Below are positions 8,336-17,440 of a stretch of DNA of 64,000 bases, in pieces; the first letter of the stretch is position 1, and the number at the start of each line of letters is the position of its first letter. The stretch comes from an uncultured Sulfurovum sp. (GTDB taxonomy: Bacteria; Campylobacterota; Campylobacteria; Campylobacterales; Sulfurovaceae). A program made the translations under genes and the position numbers. A model generated the notes under the pieces. It had not been told where the DNA came from. It ran no database searches and was given only the letters and a program-made list of their open reading frames with translations. The stretch covers positions 1-64,000 of the forward strand of contig CACVAS010000036.1 of the NCBI GenBank assembly GCA_902727855.1. Direction: 5' to 3'.

Positions 8336-8401
8336 GTAGGTTCGATTTCATCGAACAATGTCTCATGCCCCATAAAAAATGTTCGATAAAATCGAACCTA
8401 C
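8336..8401. repeat. GTAG-ended REP hairpin pair (BIME-like) next to a RAYT gene
   Basis: Arms 8336-8357 and 8380-8401 are inverted copies of 22 bp that differ at one position; the outer ends are GTAG and CTAC. Each arm is itself a hairpin: TTCGAT, 3 nt, ATCGAA. GTAG followed by a short palindrome is the recognition layout of REP sequences mobilised by RAYT enzymes, and a RAYT gene lies 0.6 kb away. Confidence 0.75.
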
Positions 8402-8512
8402 ACGGCACAAAATCCCTCGCGACACTGCGGGGGCTTAAGAGCCTATACTTCAAACTCTTCTAATGAATCCCAATCATAACTCTATGCAAATAAGATAAAG
8501 TCAAAAGTCAAG

Positions 8513-9029
8513 TTACTCTCCTGCTCTAACGCAACGAACGTAATTGCTATCGGACTTAACGTCGTAGCTCTGAGAGCCGAAGTTGAAATAGACGTTCCAC
8601 GCATAGTAGGTATAGCCAACATAGGTAGTAGACGACCAATAATAGTTAGACGCAAAACCTTTATTTTTATAACATGATTGATAAGCACTATTAAGTCTGT
8701 TATTCTTGAAATCCTCCATTGTACCACCACACTCAGTCACAACTTTTTTGAGCTCATCAATGGTTGGCAATCTTCCTCCGTTAGCACGGCAAATCTTTTG
8801 TGCATCTCGCCAGTCAGCCTGACAACCATCACTATCTATACTTACCACCATCATTTCTACAGGTAGAGTTTAATGGGGTTATCCAGCTTGTAAACCTAAT
8901 ATTTGAACTACAAATATTTATGATTTCATCTTTAGAAAAACCCACATCACTCAATTTTAATATTTCATTTTTTGTACACTGAGCATTGCTATATATTGTT
9001 AGTAATACCAAAATCACTAGATACTTCAT
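8513..9029 (-). pseudogene. Secreted DUF1566 (Fib-succ-major-like) protein, frameshifted
   Basis: The 5' part (ATG at 9029) encodes a signal peptide (MKYLVILVLLTIYSNAQC) and an N-domain that ends WITPLNSTCRNDGGKYR. The rest of the DUF1566 domain is read one frame over from about 8840 to 8513: CQADWRDAQKIC, GGRLPTIDEL, YYWSST, and a YVRCVRAGE terminus. Deleting one base near 8840 would give the smooth join GGKIDSDGCQADW. A recent frameshift or a sequencing error is likely. Its ATG overlaps the stop of the transposase gene. The function of such secreted domains is not known in detail. Confidence 0.7.
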
Positions 9030-9484
9030 AAAGATCCTTTTTTGTTTTTATTATATCGTGATTTTATTTGAAGATGATTTTCATAATCTCTACTCCACAA
9101 GGTACCTTTTGTACCTAATACTTTATGGATTTGGCGAGATGATCCCCCCCCCTTTAGTATTTGCATGATTTTTGGGAATTCAGCATTTTCTTTGAGTAGT
9201 ATATGAATATGATTTGGCATGATACTGACTGCTATTACCTCAGATAGTGCTTTGTCATATTCTACATAATACTCTATGATTTGATCAATCACCTCATCAT
9301 ATAGATATGCACCCTTAGTAGAAGTGTCTAGATATTGGTCTATTTTGTATTGTTTGATGTGTGTTGCTTCGTCGTTGGTGTATAGCTTGTTTAGGTAGCT
9401 ATCCAAACTATCTTTGGTACGAAATGTAATGAATTGATAATGACCTACAAGATTGATATGTGCTAGATGGGTATATTTTTTCAT
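9026..9484 (-). CDS. RAYT / IS200-like Y1 transposase (REP-associated)
   Basis: 152 aa. It carries the HUH motif in MPNHIHIL and the N-terminal FxTFRTKD and C-terminal LWSRDY segments of REP-associated tyrosine transposases. After SRDYENH the sequence departs from the family and stops early, overlapping the next gene, so the C-terminus looks cut. A run of nine G on the coding strand (9144-9152 on plus are C) encodes GGG inside the ILKGGGSSRQIHK helix, a slippage-prone tract. The catalytic Tyr is not assigned with certainty. Confidence 0.75.
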   Translation of the reverse strand: MKKYTHLAHINLVGHYQFITFRTKDSLDSYLNKLYTNDEATHIKQYKIDQYLDTSTKGAYLYDEVIDQIIEYYVEYDKALSEVIAVSIMPNHIHILLKENAEFPKIMQILKGGGSSRQIHKVLGTKGTLWSRDYENHLQIKSRYNKNKKGSL

Positions 9485-9660
9485 TGTTTTTCTTTTGTAT
9501 GTTCGGGGCTAAAGCCTCCGCTTCCTTGGTTTTTGGCACTAATTAAACTTCTTAGAATCAGTGCTTTATCTCCGCCTATACCAAAACTATACACCCTACC
9601 CCTGCAGGACTAAAGTCGCCATTTCCGTGACTCTTGGAATCGCTATTTTAGCTCCGTTTG
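9485..9660. other. Intergenic region with two CTAAAG hairpin units
   Basis: Two short related units, one around GGGGCTAAAGCCTCC (9505-9519) and one around GGACTAAAGTCGCC (9607-9620), each a small stem over a TAA(A) loop followed by a TTCC box. They sit upstream of the RAYT gene and resemble degenerate REP hairpins of a second type. No gene seen. Confidence 0.4.
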
Positions 9661-10722
9661 CTAATACACCTTCAACTCATTATATAAACTATCTCTTTCA
9701 ACAGGTGTGAAGCCTGCATTTTTAATGAGTCCTACAAAGTCATCTAGTGGCATACCATGTGCTCCTTCAGAACCAGCTGCGGACTGAATAGACTCTTTTT
9801 CTATAGTGCCATCTAAGTCATCACAACCAAACTCTTGCGCGATAAGTGCTAGGTTAATAGAAGCTGTTACCCAGTAAGCTTTAATGTGTGGAATATTGTC
9901 TAAAATAATACGTGAAATAGCATAGGTTTTCAATACCTCCTGTCCAGAGGGAAAATTACAATTTTTCATATAGTTATTTTCTCTTTGGTACACCAGTGGT
10001 ATAAATGCATTAAATCCACCTGTACGGTCTTGTAAATTACGTAAGCGAATCATATGGTCAATACGATGTGCCCTCGTTTCAACATGCCCAAAAAGCATGG
10101 TCGCATTTGACTCTCGTCCTCTTTGGTGCCATTTTTCATGGATTTCTAACCATTGCGCAGATGTTACTTTTCCTTTACACAAATACTCTCGTACCTCTTC
10201 ATCAAAAATTTCAGCACCACCACCTGGCATAGAGTCTACACCATTTTCTATCATCATATCTAACACTTCATCATAGCTATGCCCATACTCACGTGTAATG
10301 AAGTCTACTTCAGCTGCTGTCATTGCTTTAACATGTAGCTCAGGGTACTTTGCTTTAATTTTTCTAAAAGCTCCCATGTACCACTCTACACCATCGTTAG
10401 GGTTATGTGCAGAGACCAAATGCATCTCTTTGGCATGGTTTTTAACAGAGTTATCTACAATTTCAAGTATTTTTTCATGACTCATTGTATATTGATGGGG
10501 GTTTTTTCGTGTAGCCGAATACGCACAAAATTTACAGACATCTGCACATACATTGGTAGGGTTTATGTGTCTATTGATGTTAAAATATGATTTGTTACCA
10601 TACTTTTCTTTACGTATTTCATCTGCTAGTTCACCTAAGGTATAAAGGTCAAGCTCATAGAGTGCTTCACCTTCTTCTTGTGTGAGTCTTATTTTCTTAC
10701 GTACTTTTGTTATGAGATCCAT
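9661..10722 (-). CDS. mqnE: Aminofutalosine synthase (radical SAM)
   Basis: 353 aa. It joins 3-[(1-carboxyvinyl)oxy]benzoate and SAM to form aminofutalosine in the futalosine route to menaquinone, the quinone of Campylobacterota. The radical-SAM cluster motif is C59-x3-C63-x2-C66 (NVCADVCKFC), preceded by RHINPTN, which favours MqnE over MqnC. Glycine-rich PGGGAEIFDEE follows at about 170. It stands alone, divergent from glnD; an extended -10 (TGATATAAT) is seen at 10752-10760 on the minus strand. Confidence 0.9.
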   Translation of the reverse strand: MDLITKVRKKIRLTQEEGEALYELDLYTLGELADEIRKEKYGNKSYFNINRHINPTNVCADVCKFCAYSATRKNPHQYTMSHEKILEIVDNSVKNHAKEMHLVSAHNPNDGVEWYMGAFRKIKAKYPELHVKAMTAAEVDFITREYGHSYDEVLDMMIENGVDSMPGGGAEIFDEEVREYLCKGKVTSAQWLEIHEKWHQRGRESNATMLFGHVETRAHRIDHMIRLRNLQDRTGGFNAFIPLVYQRENNYMKNCNFPSGQEVLKTYAISRIILDNIPHIKAYWVTASINLALIAQEFGCDDLDGTIEKESIQSAAGSEGAHGMPLDDFVGLIKNAGFTPVERDSLYNELKVY

Positions 10723-10783
10723 CTTATCATTTGCCCTTAGCTATTTTGGGTATTATATCAATAATTGATTAGGAGTTACTAAC

Positions 10784-13255
10784 GTGAACAATCTAAAAGT
10801 ACAAATAGAAGCGTTACTATATGAAAATGCAGCAGATTTTGAGATAGCCAAAGTCCTCAAAAAAGAGAGCAAAGTTTATTTTGACACACTAGAAGAGACC
10901 TTTGCTACCTCTGGAGGCAAAGATTTTCTTGTGAAACACACAAAAAAAATTGACAGTATCTTAAAACTCATTTACAAAGTTGCCCATCGTTCAATGTTTG
11001 GGGACTATGTACCTATGAAAAACTCTATACCCTTGTCTCTTGTAGCCTTAGGTTCATATGGAAGGGAACAACTCTGTGTACATTCAGATATCGATTTGAT
11101 GATTGTCTATAAAGAGATACCTGGATATAACACCAAGGAGATGATCGAAAAAATCCTCTATATCTTATGGGACACAGGGTTGAAATTGGGTCACCGTGTA
11201 CATACTGTTGAAGAATTATACGAGGTATCTAAAACGGATATTACCATAAAGACTGCACTTATAGAGTCTCGTTTTATAGAAGGCTCTCATTTTATCTGGA
11301 CTGAGACACAAAATGCAATTAGTCAAATACGTCACGATAATGTAGAAGAATTTATACATCTTAAACTTGAAGAGCAAGCAAATAAACACAAAAGATATCC
11401 TATAACCATGGAGCCAAATCTTAAGGATGGTGAAGGTGGCTTTAGAGATGCTAATCTTGTCTATTGGATTGGAAAAGTACTCTTTAATACTGACAATATC
11501 AAATCACTCCCCTCAAATATTATAGCTGACAAGGAGTATAAAGAATTTCGTATTGCCTTAGAGTTTTTATTTCGTGTTCGTTCTGCTTTACATATTGTTA
11601 CCAAAAGAAAAGAAGACAAACTACGCCTAGACCTTATACCCGATGTGGCAAAACTACTTGGTTATGATATGAATCAAAAAAGCCATATGCGTTTTGCTTC
11701 TAAAGTTATAGAAAACCTAAAAAGCATTAGACTCTATAGTATGATATGGCGTGATGCACTCACACATACCTATAAAAAAGAAGATCTCACAAAGAGTTAT
11801 ATTTATCCACAAAAGTCTGCAAAAGACTTTAATACTGTGCTCAATCGTCTCATTGACTCTGCAGACAAACCTTTTACTGCACACGCTACACTTTTACAAA
11901 AACTCATCAATATGCCAAAACCTGAACGTCTTGACAGTACCTTATATAGTAGTATATCTAAGCTCTTTATGCGTCCAAATGTCTACTCCGTCTTGGTCGC
12001 TCTGTCTTATGCAAGGCTGCTCCCATACACCATCCCCCCTATGAAAAAAGTGATTAATTTACCACAATTTGACGGATACCATCAATACGCTGTAGATACT
12101 CATTCTTTACTTTGTATCTACCATTTAGAACACATAAAAGACGATTTGATACAAAGTCTTTGGGATAGCTTGAATGTTGAAGAACAAAAGATGCTAAAAA
12201 TAGTTACACTCTTACATGATGCGGGGAAAGGACGTAAACGTGACCATCATTATGTTGGGGCATCACTCTTTAAAGTATTTGCATCTAAGTTAGGTATGGA
12301 AGACTCACTCATACAAACAGGGGAAACCCTCATTCATTACCATACACTGATGTCAAAGGTGGCTCAAAGAGAAGACCTCTATGCTGAAGCGGTGATACTC
12401 AATTTTGCTGCACATTTTAAAACACAAAAACGTCTAGACATGATATACATTTTAACCTATGCTGATATGTCTGGTGTGGGAGACGATATCTATAACTCAT
12501 ATTCTGCTAAGCTTATACGTACGCTCTACAAACAATCTTCTATGGTACTAGGACAATCTAAAAGGCTAGATGAAGCAGCCAAACGTGCAAAAAAAATCGC
12601 TTCACTAAACCGTAATACACAGTTTAATTCACTTACGCGATTACAGCAAAAGAAAATTGTAGCTATTCCTTCAAACTTATTATTTTTACGCTACACACCC
12701 AAACGCATTTTAGCTATTACCTCAAGAGCATTTGAAACCAAAGACTATACCTATAATATTTCAAATGAAAAATATTTAACCATAGAAATCATACGAAAAA
12801 GCACTTTCAATCTTAGCTATTTACTAGGAGAGCTATCTAATCTTGATGTAGTCAATATGGATATTTGTAAACTCTTTAATGATCTTAAATATTTTAAAAT
12901 TGATTTTTCAGAAACTATTGATGAAGATGAGATAGGGTTTGCTGAAGAGATGATACGTAAATCTTTTACTCCCCTCAATAACAAGATACCTTTAAAAGCA
13001 AGTATGTCAAAAAAAGAGATTGACATAGACTGTGAACACTCAAAAACCTATGCCATTATGCATATTAATACTAAAAATCAAAAAGGTCTACTCGCGTATA
13101 TCATAGACATGTTTGATGATATGGGAATTGATATTGTCACTGCAAAAGTACATACACTTAAAAACAGAGCTAGAGATATGTTTCTCATCGAGAAGAATGG
13201 AAACTTTTGTCATAATGTCGACAAAATAATTGAAAAACTTGCAGGTGCAAATTAG
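10784..13255 (+). CDS. glnD: [Protein-PII] uridylyltransferase / uridylyl-removing enzyme
   Basis: 823 aa, starting with GTG eight bases after AGGAG. The nucleotidyltransferase domain has GSYGREQLCVHSDIDLM (about 90); the HD phosphohydrolase domain has LLHDAGKGRKRDHH (about 490); two ACT-like domains fill the last ~150 residues. Senses glutamine and modifies PII to control nitrogen assimilation. No glnB or glnA is in the window. The glmS start lies 13 bp downstream, so glnD-glmS may be cotranscribed, both glutamine-linked. Confidence 0.9.
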   Translation: MNNLKVQIEALLYENAADFEIAKVLKKESKVYFDTLEETFATSGGKDFLVKHTKKIDSILKLIYKVAHRSMFGDYVPMKNSIPLSLVALGSYGREQLCVHSDIDLMIVYKEIPGYNTKEMIEKILYILWDTGLKLGHRVHTVEELYEVSKTDITIKTALIESRFIEGSHFIWTETQNAISQIRHDNVEEFIHLKLEEQANKHKRYPITMEPNLKDGEGGFRDANLVYWIGKVLFNTDNIKSLPSNIIADKEYKEFRIALEFLFRVRSALHIVTKRKEDKLRLDLIPDVAKLLGYDMNQKSHMRFASKVIENLKSIRLYSMIWRDALTHTYKKEDLTKSYIYPQKSAKDFNTVLNRLIDSADKPFTAHATLLQKLINMPKPERLDSTLYSSISKLFMRPNVYSVLVALSYARLLPYTIPPMKKVINLPQFDGYHQYAVDTHSLLCIYHLEHIKDDLIQSLWDSLNVEEQKMLKIVTLLHDAGKGRKRDHHYVGASLFKVFASKLGMEDSLIQTGETLIHYHTLMSKVAQREDLYAEAVILNFAAHFKTQKRLDMIYILTYADMSGVGDDIYNSYSAKLIRTLYKQSSMVLGQSKRLDEAAKRAKKIASLNRNTQFNSLTRLQQKKIVAIPSNLLFLRYTPKRILAITSRAFETKDYTYNISNEKYLTIEIIRKSTFNLSYLLGELSNLDVVNMDICKLFNDLKYFKIDFSETIDEDEIGFAEEMIRKSFTPLNNKIPLKASMSKKEIDIDCEHSKTYAIMHINTKNQKGLLAYIIDMFDDMGIDIVTAKVHTLKNRARDMFLIEKNGNFCHNVDKIIEKLAGAN

Positions 13256-13268
13256 TATTGGAGAAAAT

Positions 13269-15077
13269 ATGTGTGGAATTGTAGGCTACTTAGGCAATGA
13301 AGAGAAAAAAGAAATTTTACTTGATGGTCTTCAAGAACTTGAATACCGTGGCTATGACTCAGCTGGTATTGCTGTTATTGAAGGCGAGAAACTCTCTAAT
13401 TATAAAGCCATTGGTAAACTAGAAAACCTTAGAGAAAAAACCAAAAACTACAGTAGCGAAAACTTTGGTATATCTATAGGACATACACGCTGGGCAACCC
13501 ATGGCAAACCTACGGAACTCAACGCCCATCCACACCTAGGTGCCTACTCTTACGTTGTGCACAACGGTATCATAGAGAACTATCAAGAACTTAAAAAAGA
13601 GTTACAAGACGATGGTGTAAATTTTTTAAGCCAAACCGATACAGAAACCATTGTACATCTTTTCGAGAAAAAACACAAAACTGCCAACTCTGTTTTTTCT
13701 GCCTTTGAACAAACTATAGAAAGACTAGACGGTGCCTATGCCACACTACTTATCACTGAAGCAGATGTCGATACTATTTACTTTGCAAAAAATGGTTCAC
13801 CTATGCTCATTGGATTTAATGGTTCAGATATTCATTTTGCATCTTCAGATACGCCTATCATTGGTAAAGCTTCTGAAGTCTATTACTTAGAAGATGGTGA
13901 ATATGGTTATGCCAAACAAGGTGAACTCAAACTTTTTGATGCCAATGGTGAGAAAAGTTTTACAAAACAACCCCTCACCGCAGACAAAGTCTCTGCTCAA
14001 AAAGACGGCTACCGTTTCTTTATGGAAAAAGAGATCTATGAGCAGCACCGTGTCATGAGTGAGACCATGATGGGAAGAGTACTAGATAACAGTATAGACT
14101 TTGACGAAATAGACAAATCATTTTTTGATGGCATTAAGGCTATAAAAATATGTGCATGTGGTACATCTTACCACTCTGCGCTTGCTTCTGCCTATCTTTT
14201 TGAGCGTATTGCAAAAGTGCGATGTGACATCGAAATAGCTTCAGAATTTAGATACAAAGAACCATTACTTTCAGATGACACACTGTTTATTACCATCTCA
14301 CAAAGTGGTGAGACTGCTGACACCCTAGAAGCCCTTAAAATGGCAAAACGTGCAGGACTAAAAAGTCTAAGCATTTGTAATGTAGATAACTCTTCGATAG
14401 TAAGAGAAAGTGACGCTGCCATACTCACACGTGCGGGCATAGAAAAAGGGGTTGCAAGTACCAAAGCATTTGCCACACAAACCATGGTACTTTGGATGCT
14501 TTCTCTCTATATGGGTCAAGAGAAAAACAGTATCTCAAAAGAGCTTCTTCAAACAGAAATAGATGCTATGCTCCATACTCCAAAAGCACTTTTAGTTACA
14601 GACGACTTACATGCCAAACTTCACCGTTTAAGCAAGCGCTATCTACATGGTCATGGCTTCTTCTTCATAGGACGTGACATCTTTTTCCCACTTGCCTTAG
14701 AAGGCGCACTAAAACTGAAAGAGATTTCTTACATGCATGCAGAAGGCTACCCTGCAGGAGAGATGAAACACGGCCCCATCGCCCTTGCAGACTCAGAACT
14801 CTTCACCATTGCACTCATGCCTAAAACCATGCATTACGACAAAATAAAATCTAATGTAGAAGAGTTAAGCGCTAGAGATGCTACCATCTGTGCTATCTCC
14901 CCTCTACCTTTCGACTTAGCAGATGACTTCATACAAACGAAGTATGACTCTCACCCTATGCTAGAGTTTTTTGAGATGATGGTAGTAACACAACTATTGG
15001 CTCTTGAGATTTCTGTAAGACTTGGAAATGATGTAGATATGCCGAGGAATTTGGCTAAGAGTGTGACTGTAGAATAA
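13269..15077 (+). CDS. glmS: Glutamine-fructose-6-phosphate aminotransferase
   Basis: 602 aa from the ATG at 13269, which places the catalytic Cys directly after Met (MCGIVGYLG) as the Ntn-type glutaminase needs; the longer upstream frame would bury it. GGAG precedes this ATG. N-terminal glutaminase class II domain (GHTRWATHG), then two SIS sugar-isomerase domains (ICACGTSYHSA; ISQSGETADT), and the usual end NLAKSVTVE. Makes glucosamine-6-phosphate for peptidoglycan and LPS. No glmS ribozyme is apparent upstream. Confidence 0.96.
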   Translation: MCGIVGYLGNEEKKEILLDGLQELEYRGYDSAGIAVIEGEKLSNYKAIGKLENLREKTKNYSSENFGISIGHTRWATHGKPTELNAHPHLGAYSYVVHNGIIENYQELKKELQDDGVNFLSQTDTETIVHLFEKKHKTANSVFSAFEQTIERLDGAYATLLITEADVDTIYFAKNGSPMLIGFNGSDIHFASSDTPIIGKASEVYYLEDGEYGYAKQGELKLFDANGEKSFTKQPLTADKVSAQKDGYRFFMEKEIYEQHRVMSETMMGRVLDNSIDFDEIDKSFFDGIKAIKICACGTSYHSALASAYLFERIAKVRCDIEIASEFRYKEPLLSDDTLFITISQSGETADTLEALKMAKRAGLKSLSICNVDNSSIVRESDAAILTRAGIEKGVASTKAFATQTMVLWMLSLYMGQEKNSISKELLQTEIDAMLHTPKALLVTDDLHAKLHRLSKRYLHGHGFFFIGRDIFFPLALEGALKLKEISYMHAEGYPAGEMKHGPIALADSELFTIALMPKTMHYDKIKSNVEELSARDATICAISPLPFDLADDFIQTKYDSHPMLEFFEMMVVTQLLALEISVRLGNDVDMPRNLAKSVTVE

Positions 15078-15098
15078 TGTAGACAAAAGGGTATTTAA

Positions 15099-16103
15099 AT
15101 GGCTATTTATAAATGTGATGCATGTCACTATATACAAGAAACCTCAAATGAATATATTGGGAAAAAAGCAAAATGCCCTCAGTGCAAAGAAGTGGGTGTA
15201 ATCCTCAATACAATTTCTTATTTGCAAGAAGTAACTGAAAAAAATATTTTACTAGAAAAAAAACTACTAGACAAAGACACAATAAAAGAGAGAAACACCT
15301 CAAAAAATATTGATAATATATTGCAAGTGCAAGACAGTATCCCTATTAAAGATTTTAATATACACAACACTGATATTTTTTCTCAGAAAGACCATTATAC
15401 TCCCATTGTAACATGGTTTAAAGATAGATATATTCAAGCTAAAGTTGATCCAAAGATGATGGATACCACAGGTTTTTTTGATGAGGTTGCACTATATATA
15501 GGACGTAATTTTAATAATATAGGTTCAATTGTGAATCAAATAAAATATATTCAGAATAAACAGTATGATACAGTTAAAATTAATTTATCAAAAAACAATA
15601 ATAATGAAATCGAACAAATTATTGAATTTTGTAAGATGTTACACCATTATTCTTTTATTGCAAGATATAATTTCCAGAAAAAAGATAAGATTATTTACTT
15701 AACACTCTCAAATATTACAAAAATAAAAAACTTTTTTAATGGTTTATGGATGGAATGGTTTGTATTCATCCAGATTATTTCTTTTTTTAAAGAAAAACAT
15801 ATGACCTTACCTATCGTCAGAGGTATGAACATTACTTTCCAAAACAAAGATAAAAGTGAACTTGATATTTTTTTCATTAATAATCAAGGAGAACCAGTGT
15901 GTATTGAATGCAAAACTGGGGAGTTTAGGCAAGATTTAAATAAATACTTCTTACTACAAAAAAAACTTAATATCAAAAAAGAACACTTTCTTCTTTGTGT
16001 GTTTGGATTAGAAGAAGAACAAGCTAAGGGGTTAACCAGTATGTATGAAATAACATTAGTGAATGAAACGACACTTATTCCTCATATCAAATCACTTTTT
16101 TAA
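15099..16103 (+). CDS. Zinc-ribbon protein with DUF1887/PD-(D/E)XK-like nuclease C-terminus
   Basis: 334 aa, much more AT-rich and Lys/Asn/Ile-rich than glmS. N-terminus is a small zinc ribbon (CDAC at 6-9, CPQC at 26-29), then a coiled, charged linker. The C-terminal ~120 residues have GLWMEWFVF, then SELDIFFIN and CIECKTGEFRQDL, the E...D...ExK order of PD-(D/E)XK nucleases, most like the DUF1887 (Card1/Can2-like) fold. No CRISPR array or cyclic-oligonucleotide (CARF) domain is obvious. Probably a horizontally acquired nucleic-acid-cleaving, possibly defence, protein; function not known. Confidence 0.55.
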   Translation: MAIYKCDACHYIQETSNEYIGKKAKCPQCKEVGVILNTISYLQEVTEKNILLEKKLLDKDTIKERNTSKNIDNILQVQDSIPIKDFNIHNTDIFSQKDHYTPIVTWFKDRYIQAKVDPKMMDTTGFFDEVALYIGRNFNNIGSIVNQIKYIQNKQYDTVKINLSKNNNNEIEQIIEFCKMLHHYSFIARYNFQKKDKIIYLTLSNITKIKNFFNGLWMEWFVFIQIISFFKEKHMTLPIVRGMNITFQNKDKSELDIFFINNQGEPVCIECKTGEFRQDLNKYFLLQKKLNIKKEHFLLCVFGLEEEQAKGLTSMYEITLVNETTLIPHIKSLF

Positions 16104-16245
16104 CTCTTTACACGGGAGTAGGTAGCAACACATATTTCACTCTAAACTAGAAAACCAATTTTCTACATATATTAAACTCGCATATAAATATAGAAACCAT
16201 TTATTGGGAGATTTAACAAGTCATAATATCTTGTCACAAACCTCT

Positions 16246-16263
16246 TCTTGACATCTGTCAAGA
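16246..16263. promoter_or_regulatory. CRP/FNR-type palindrome upstream of the hemerythrin gene
   Basis: Perfect inverted repeat TCTTGACA-TC-TGTCAAGA; its core TTGAC-N4-GTCAA has the arm and spacer geometry of FNR/CRP-superfamily sites. It lies 51 bp before the start codon. A weaker ACAAG-N9-CTTGT repeat is just upstream. A role in oxygen- or nitric-oxide-responsive control is inference from the target. Confidence 0.55.
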
Positions 16264-16314
16264 GCATCATCTTCCATATTTGATAGTATGTTACAAAATG
16301 ATTAAAGGATATTT

Positions 16315-16761
16315 ATGCTTATCTCTCATGACGATATACCTCAAGTTTCACAAGATTTTATGAATCATACACATAGCGAGGAAGTAACACTCATTAATGC
16401 CCTATTTACAGAGATACTTGCTTACGAAAAGAATCAAAATACAACAGACACCATAGATACTATGTATCAAGCATGGATAGAACATACCATTGAGCATTTT
16501 ACTACCGAAGAAGTGGAGATGATGGAAGCAGTGTTTCCTGCATATCCTATACATAAAGAGGCACACGATACAGCTTTAAAGCAGATGTATGAAGTCTTTA
16601 ATGCATGGAAAGAAACCAGAGAAATAAAAGTACTCAAAACATACCTTATAGAAGTTGTTCCTCAATGGTTTATGGCACATGTTTCAACAATGGACGCCAT
16701 GACTGCCAACTACATTGGTGGTAGCATAACACCCTCTGGTGCAGGAATGACTAGGTTTTAA
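16315..16761 (+). CDS. Bacteriohemerythrin
   Basis: 148 aa. Di-iron ligands can be assigned: H18 or H20, H57/H61 with E65 (EHFTTEE), H80, H84, then H122 and D127 (AHVSTMD). Binds O2 reversibly through a non-haem di-iron centre; single-domain forms in microaerophiles protect or supply oxygen-sensitive enzymes such as those of the reductive TCA cycle. Own promoter region with a CRP/FNR-like palindrome. Stop overlaps the end of the convergent kinase gene by 11 bp. Confidence 0.88.
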   Translation: MLISHDDIPQVSQDFMNHTHSEEVTLINALFTEILAYEKNQNTTDTIDTMYQAWIEHTIEHFTTEEVEMMEAVFPAYPIHKEAHDTALKQMYEVFNAWKETREIKVLKTYLIEVVPQWFMAHVSTMDAMTANYIGGSITPSGAGMTRF

Positions 16762-17440
16762 ACCACTCCTCACATAAAGTCTTATAGATTATTTTATAAG
16801 ATTCTAACTTTTCTTTGGAGTATCTCTTAGAAAAGTAAGCCTTTAGAAATATCTCCTGCATCTCCTCATCCAACGAAAACTCAACACAAATGCAAGCCAA
16901 GTCAAAATATCTGTCATTGACCCCAGCATATTCCCAGTCAATAAACTTTATATCATGTGAAAAAAATATATTTTTTGGATTCAAGTCATTATGACAAAGT
17001 ACATACTCTTTAGGGTACTTTTCTATGGTTGTCAAAGCTTTAGTTATTGTTTCAGTGTGATTTTGTATCTCTAAAGGTATAGGGCTACCCCCATACTCAA
17101 TGTTATGTAGTTTTTTTAATACTTCTGCCAAACCTTTTAGCTCATGCGCATCTAATGTCTCTTTATGCTTTCCTTCTAAAAACGCAAATATCATGATTTC
17201 ATTTACTTCATCATAAAGCAAAGGTGCTGCAGTAATACCTTCGTTGTAGGCTAAATGATGTATTTTATATTCGTTTTGTCTATCGATGTCATCACGTAGG
17301 AGTTTACGCAGAAGGTATTTGTTTTTATCTGTGGTGATGATGTGGTTTTCGTTGCAGTAGCCTTGATGGGCTAAGAGATTACAAGAGAGTATGGTTTGAT
17401 TGTCAAAGAGTGTATAGTGAGATAATAGCTTTTTATCCAT
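16751..17440 (-). CDS. APH-fold small-molecule kinase, probably thiamine kinase
   Basis: 229 aa from the ATG at 17440; the longer open frame would run back through the pnuC-like gene. Brenner motif LCHNDLNPKNIFF and metal-binding IDWEYAG mark a choline/thiamine-kinase-like phosphotransferase. It overlaps the PnuC-family gene by 8 bp and is the fourth gene of a TPP-riboswitch-led uptake operon, which makes phosphorylation and trapping of imported thiamine the best guess. A choline kinase would have the same motifs. Confidence 0.7.
   Translation of the reverse strand: MDKKLLSHYTLFDNQTILSCNLLAHQGYCNENHIITTDKNKYLLRKLLRDDIDRQNEYKIHHLAYNEGITAAPLLYDEVNEIMIFAFLEGKHKETLDAHELKGLAEVLKKLHNIEYGGSPIPLEIQNHTETITKALTTIEKYPKEYVLCHNDLNPKNIFFSHDIKFIDWEYAGVNDRYFDLACICVEFSLDEEMQEIFLKAYFSKRYSKEKLESYKIIYKTLCEEWFKT

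Noticed and set aside
5922-9484. Prophage or integrative element
   Set aside because: No integrase, phage structural gene or flanking attachment repeats; small toxin-antitoxin modules and one RAYT do not suffice.
13200-13268. glmS ribozyme upstream of glmS
   Set aside because: Only 13 bp separate glnD and glmS; no room for and no sign of the ribozyme core.
16104-16314. tRNA or other stable RNA in this gap
   Set aside because: No cloverleaf, TTCGA loop or CCA-type end could be found; only palindromes. No tRNA gene was recognised anywhere in the window.
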